The notes below the pieces were generated by a model that saw nothing but the letters and a program-made list of their open reading frames with translations, did not search any database and was not told the DNA's origin. DNA of 64,000 bases from Paraburkholderia phytofirmans PsJN (GTDB lineage: Bacteria; Pseudomonadota; Gammaproteobacteria; Burkholderiales; Burkholderiaceae): the NCBI RefSeq assembly GCF_000020125.1, contig NC_010681.1:558001-622000 (forward strand). Reading direction: 5' to 3'. The position numbers and the translations under genes are program-made. Positions 61,886 through 64,000 of the stretch are shown piece after piece. Numbering within the stretch: the stretch's first letter is position 1; every line of letters starts with the position of its first letter.

Positions 61886-63022
61886 TCAATACATCGTATG
61901 GTGGTTTTCTTCGAGTGCGGCGGCAGTCACCTTGCCGCGCATCACGCGATACACCCAGCTCGTGTAGATCAGGATGATCGGCAGGAAAATGATCACGGCG
62001 ATCAACATGATCTGCAACGTCATGCGGCTCGAGGTCGAATCCCACACGGTGAGGCTGCTGCGGCCATCGAGCGAGGAGGGCATGATGAACGGAAACATCG
62101 AGAAGCCCGCCGTCAGGATCACGCCGATGATCATCAGCGAGGTCGACAGAAAGGCGCTTTTCTCGAAGCGCGAGCGTGCAAGCAACGTGGCCAGCACGCC
62201 GCCCACGAGACCCACTACCGGCGCGCTCACCATCCACGGATAGTTCGCGTAGTTGGTCAGCCACAGCCCCGGTGCGCCGATCACGTTCTTCATCAACGGA
62301 TTGGCGACCATGTCGAGCGGCGGTGCGTCGATCACCTGGTAGCCGCCGATCATCGTGGCGATCAGCGCGCCGGCGATCAGGAACAGCACCACGGTCGCGA
62401 ATGACGCAATTCGAAGCGCCAGCGAAGCGCGTTCGGCGACAATGTCGTCCGCTTTCATCTTGACGAAGGCGGCGCCGTGCGCGGCCAGCATCGAGACGCT
62501 GACGAGGCCGCACAACACCGCGAACGGGTTGAGCAACTCGAAGAAGCCGCCGTGATACGTGACGCGCAGGTCGGTATCGAACGAGAACGGCACGCCTTGC
62601 AACAGGTTGCCGAACGCGACGCCGAACACCAGTGCCGGCACGAAACCGCCGACGAACAGCGCCCAGTCCCATGCCGTACGCCAGCGCGGGTCTTCGCGTT
62701 TGCTGCGATAGTCGAAGCCGACCGGCCGGAAGAACAGTGCGAACAGCACCAGCAGCATGGCGAAATAGAAGCCGGAGAACGACGCCGCGTACACCAGCGG
62801 CCACGCCGCGAACATTGCGCCGCCCGCCGTGATGAGCCAGACCTGATTGCCTTCCCACGTCGCGCCTACCGTGTTCACGACAATGCGCCGCTCGGCGTCG
62901 GTCTTGCCGATGAACGGCAGCAGAATCGCCGCGCCCATGTCGAAGCCGTCGGTGAGCGCGAAGCCGATCAGCAGCACGCCGATCAGCACCCACCAGATCA
63001 GTTTGAGGGTTGCGTAATCCAT
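61886..63022 (-). CDS. cydB: Cytochrome bd quinol oxidase subunit II
   Basis: A 378-aa membrane subunit with about nine helices. Seen: [79 protein letters not shown], the standard CydB opening. The end has [33 protein letters not shown] 63022. Operon cydA-cydB-cydX, transcribed leftwards. High-affinity oxidase that complements the aa3 oxidase at 37158-47771. Confidence 0.95.
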   Translation of the reverse strand: MDYATLKLIWWVLIGVLLIGFALTDGFDMGAAILLPFIGKTDAERRIVVNTVGATWEGNQVWLITAGGAMFAAWPLVYAASFSGFYFAMLLVLFALFFRPVGFDYRSKREDPRWRTAWDWALFVGGFVPALVFGVAFGNLLQGVPFSFDTDLRVTYHGGFFELLNPFAVLCGLVSVSMLAAHGAAFVKMKADDIVAERASLALRIASFATVVLFLIAGALIATMIGGYQVIDAPPLDMVANPLMKNVIGAPGLWLTNYANYPWMVSAPVVGLVGGVLATLLARSRFEKSAFLSTSLMIIGVILTAGFSMFPFIMPSSLDGRSSLTVWDSTSSRMTLQIMLIAVIIFLPIILIYTSWVYRVMRGKVTAAALEENHHTMY

Positions 63023-63057
63023 GATGATCTTTTCCCTTGAAACTTAGTGGCGGCGAA

Positions 63058-64000
63058 TCAGGCGGCCGTGTTGGTCGGCAGCGGCTGACTCAGCGGCTGT
63101 TGTTCGTGGTGGTAGCGGCCCGTGTGCAGCGACGAAGGTCCGAGCCGCGCGTACTTGAACATCAGCGTGATTTCGATGACGAACAGCACCGTGTAGAACA
63201 CCACGAAGCCCGCGATACTCAGATACAGGTCGTTCGGCGTCAGGCTCGAAGCCGACAGGTGGGTCGGCAAAATGCCCGCGATGGTCCATGGCTGACGGCC
63301 CACTTCAGCGACGATCCAGCCGAACTCCGCGGCGAGCCAGGGCAGCGGAATGGCCCACACGGCCCAGCGCAGGAACCAGCGGCGCTTCTCCAGCAACAGC
63401 GAGCGTTGCGCGCAGAACCAGAACGCCAGCACGAAGGTGGCGAGAAACAGAATGCCGAGGCCCACCATCAGCCGGAACGAGAAGAACACGGGTGCCACCG
63501 GCGGGATCGTTTTCTTCGCGGCCTGGGCGATCTGATCCGGCGTGGCGTCGGTGACGTTCGCGGTGAACTGCTTGAGCATCAGGCCGTAGCCGAGATCCTG
63601 CTTGTGCGCGTCGAAGGCGGCTTTGGCTTCGTCGGTGATGTCGCCTTGCTTCAGTTTCTGCAGGGCGGCGTAGGCCAGCATGCCGTTCTTGATGCGCACC
63701 TCGTTGTGCGCCATCAAATCCTTCAGACCGACCACGGGTTCATCGAGCGAACGGGTGGCGATAAGGCCGAGCGCGTACGGAATCCTGATAGCGTAATCGG
63801 TGCGCTCTTCCTTCTGATTCGGAATCCCGATGATCGTGAACGGAGCCGGCGCGGGCGCGGTTTCCCATTCGGATTCGATCGCCGCGAGTTTGACCTGCTG
63901 GACTTCGCCGGTGCGGTAGCCGGATTCGTCGCCGAGTACGATCACGCACAATGTGGATGCCAAACCAAAACCTGCGGCAATCGCGAACGAGCGCAACGCA
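63058..64000 (-). CDS. cydA: Cytochrome bd quinol oxidase subunit I, 3' part
   Basis: Partial gene: the 5' end lies beyond the right edge. The 314 residues present include the Q-loop region (VQQVKLAAIESEWETAPAPAPFTIIGIPNQKEERTDYAIRIPYALGLIATRS), the conserved GWIVAEVGRQPWTIAGILPTHLSASSL and the last membrane helix FVVFYTVLFVIEITLMFKYARLG. The His/Met heme ligands of the N-terminal half are outside. Ends 35 bp before the cydB start. Confidence 0.93.
   Translation of the reverse strand, partial: ALRSFAIAAGFGLASTLCVIVLGDESGYRTGEVQQVKLAAIESEWETAPAPAPFTIIGIPNQKEERTDYAIRIPYALGLIATRSLDEPVVGLKDLMAHNEVRIKNGMLAYAALQKLKQGDITDEAKAAFDAHKQDLGYGLMLKQFTANVTDATPDQIAQAAKKTIPPVAPVFFSFRLMVGLGILFLATFVLAFWFCAQRSLLLEKRRWFLRWAVWAIPLPWLAAEFGWIVAEVGRQPWTIAGILPTHLSASSLTPNDLYLSIAGFVVFYTVLFVIEITLMFKYARLGPSSLHTGRYHHEQQPLSQPLPTNTAA

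Overview
The window reads as chromosomal DNA of a Burkholderiales betaproteobacterium, most likely Paraburkholderia or a close Burkholderia relative. This rests on very high GC, dense genes with strong GC third-position bias, and family content: UbiK/BMFP, DUF2970, DUF2909, the betaproteobacterial-type GshA, a betaproteobacterial cta cluster, and a nag PTS cluster with a fused IIA-HPr-EI protein. I found no rRNA, tRNA, CRISPR array, prophage or insertion sequence. The window looks like core or near-core metabolic chromosome. It is cut at both ends: a tau operon continues upstream, and cydA runs off the right edge.

Layout. (1) 1-1703: tauB and tauC, the ATPase and permease of a taurine ABC importer. 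(2) 1731-4300: a HAD-IB phosphatase and a Na+/Pi-cotransporter-like protein. (3) 4332-10712: a GlpR-type DeoR repressor, transcribed away from a glycerophosphodiester phosphodiesterase gene and a four-gene ABC importer of the FbpA/PotD type rather than the Ugp type. Palindromes built from GlpR half-sites lie between the two arms. (4) 10800-15823: dctA with an upstream sigma-54 promoter, two dyads and a nine-codon leader ORF, followed by its two-component system dctB-dctD. (5) 15902-22031: a TlpA-like thioredoxin, a lipoprotein, a ComM/YifB ATPase, ubiK, and glnK-amtB behind an NtrC-type site and a sigma-54 promoter.

(6) 22181-28659: gshA-gshB, the general PTS proteins (ManX-type IIA, HPr, EI) and a MoeB/ThiF enzyme. 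(7) 28824-36844: housekeeping genes ctpA, gpmA, rhodanese, grxC, secB, gpsA, a macro-domain protein, trmL, comF and a BioC-like methyltransferase. Several carry strong 3' hairpins with no U-tract. (8) 37158-47771: a full aa3 cytochrome c oxidase cluster (DUF2244, coxB, coxA, a 44-aa assembly protein, ctaG, DUF2970, ctaE, DUF2909 on the other strand, surf1, an SCO-like protein, ctaA, ctaB, sco). Its CoxB carries CuA, cytochrome c and OmpA-like domains in one chain.

(9) 47839-52271: a YciI protein, a chemoreceptor with a FliA-like promoter and a CheR-tether C-terminus, an orphan MetQ-like binding protein and a MarR-GNAT fusion. (10) 52366-60165: a self-contained N-acetylglucosamine system of repressor, deacetylase, SIS-type deaminase, fused PTS phosphocarrier and a IIC-IIB-IIB permease whose second IIB lacks the phosphocysteine. 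(11) 60326-64000: a secreted DUF1996 protein, then the cydA-cydB-cydX quinol oxidase operon on the minus strand.

No wholly new defence-like or mobile system stands out. The items most worth attention are the glycerophosphodiester/ABC cluster with its operator, the three-domain CoxB, the duplicated IIB domain of NagE, the DUF1996 protein, the dctA leader ORF and the 13-bp tandem repeat between ABC genes. All family assignments come from reading motifs and recalled family members. No database search was run.
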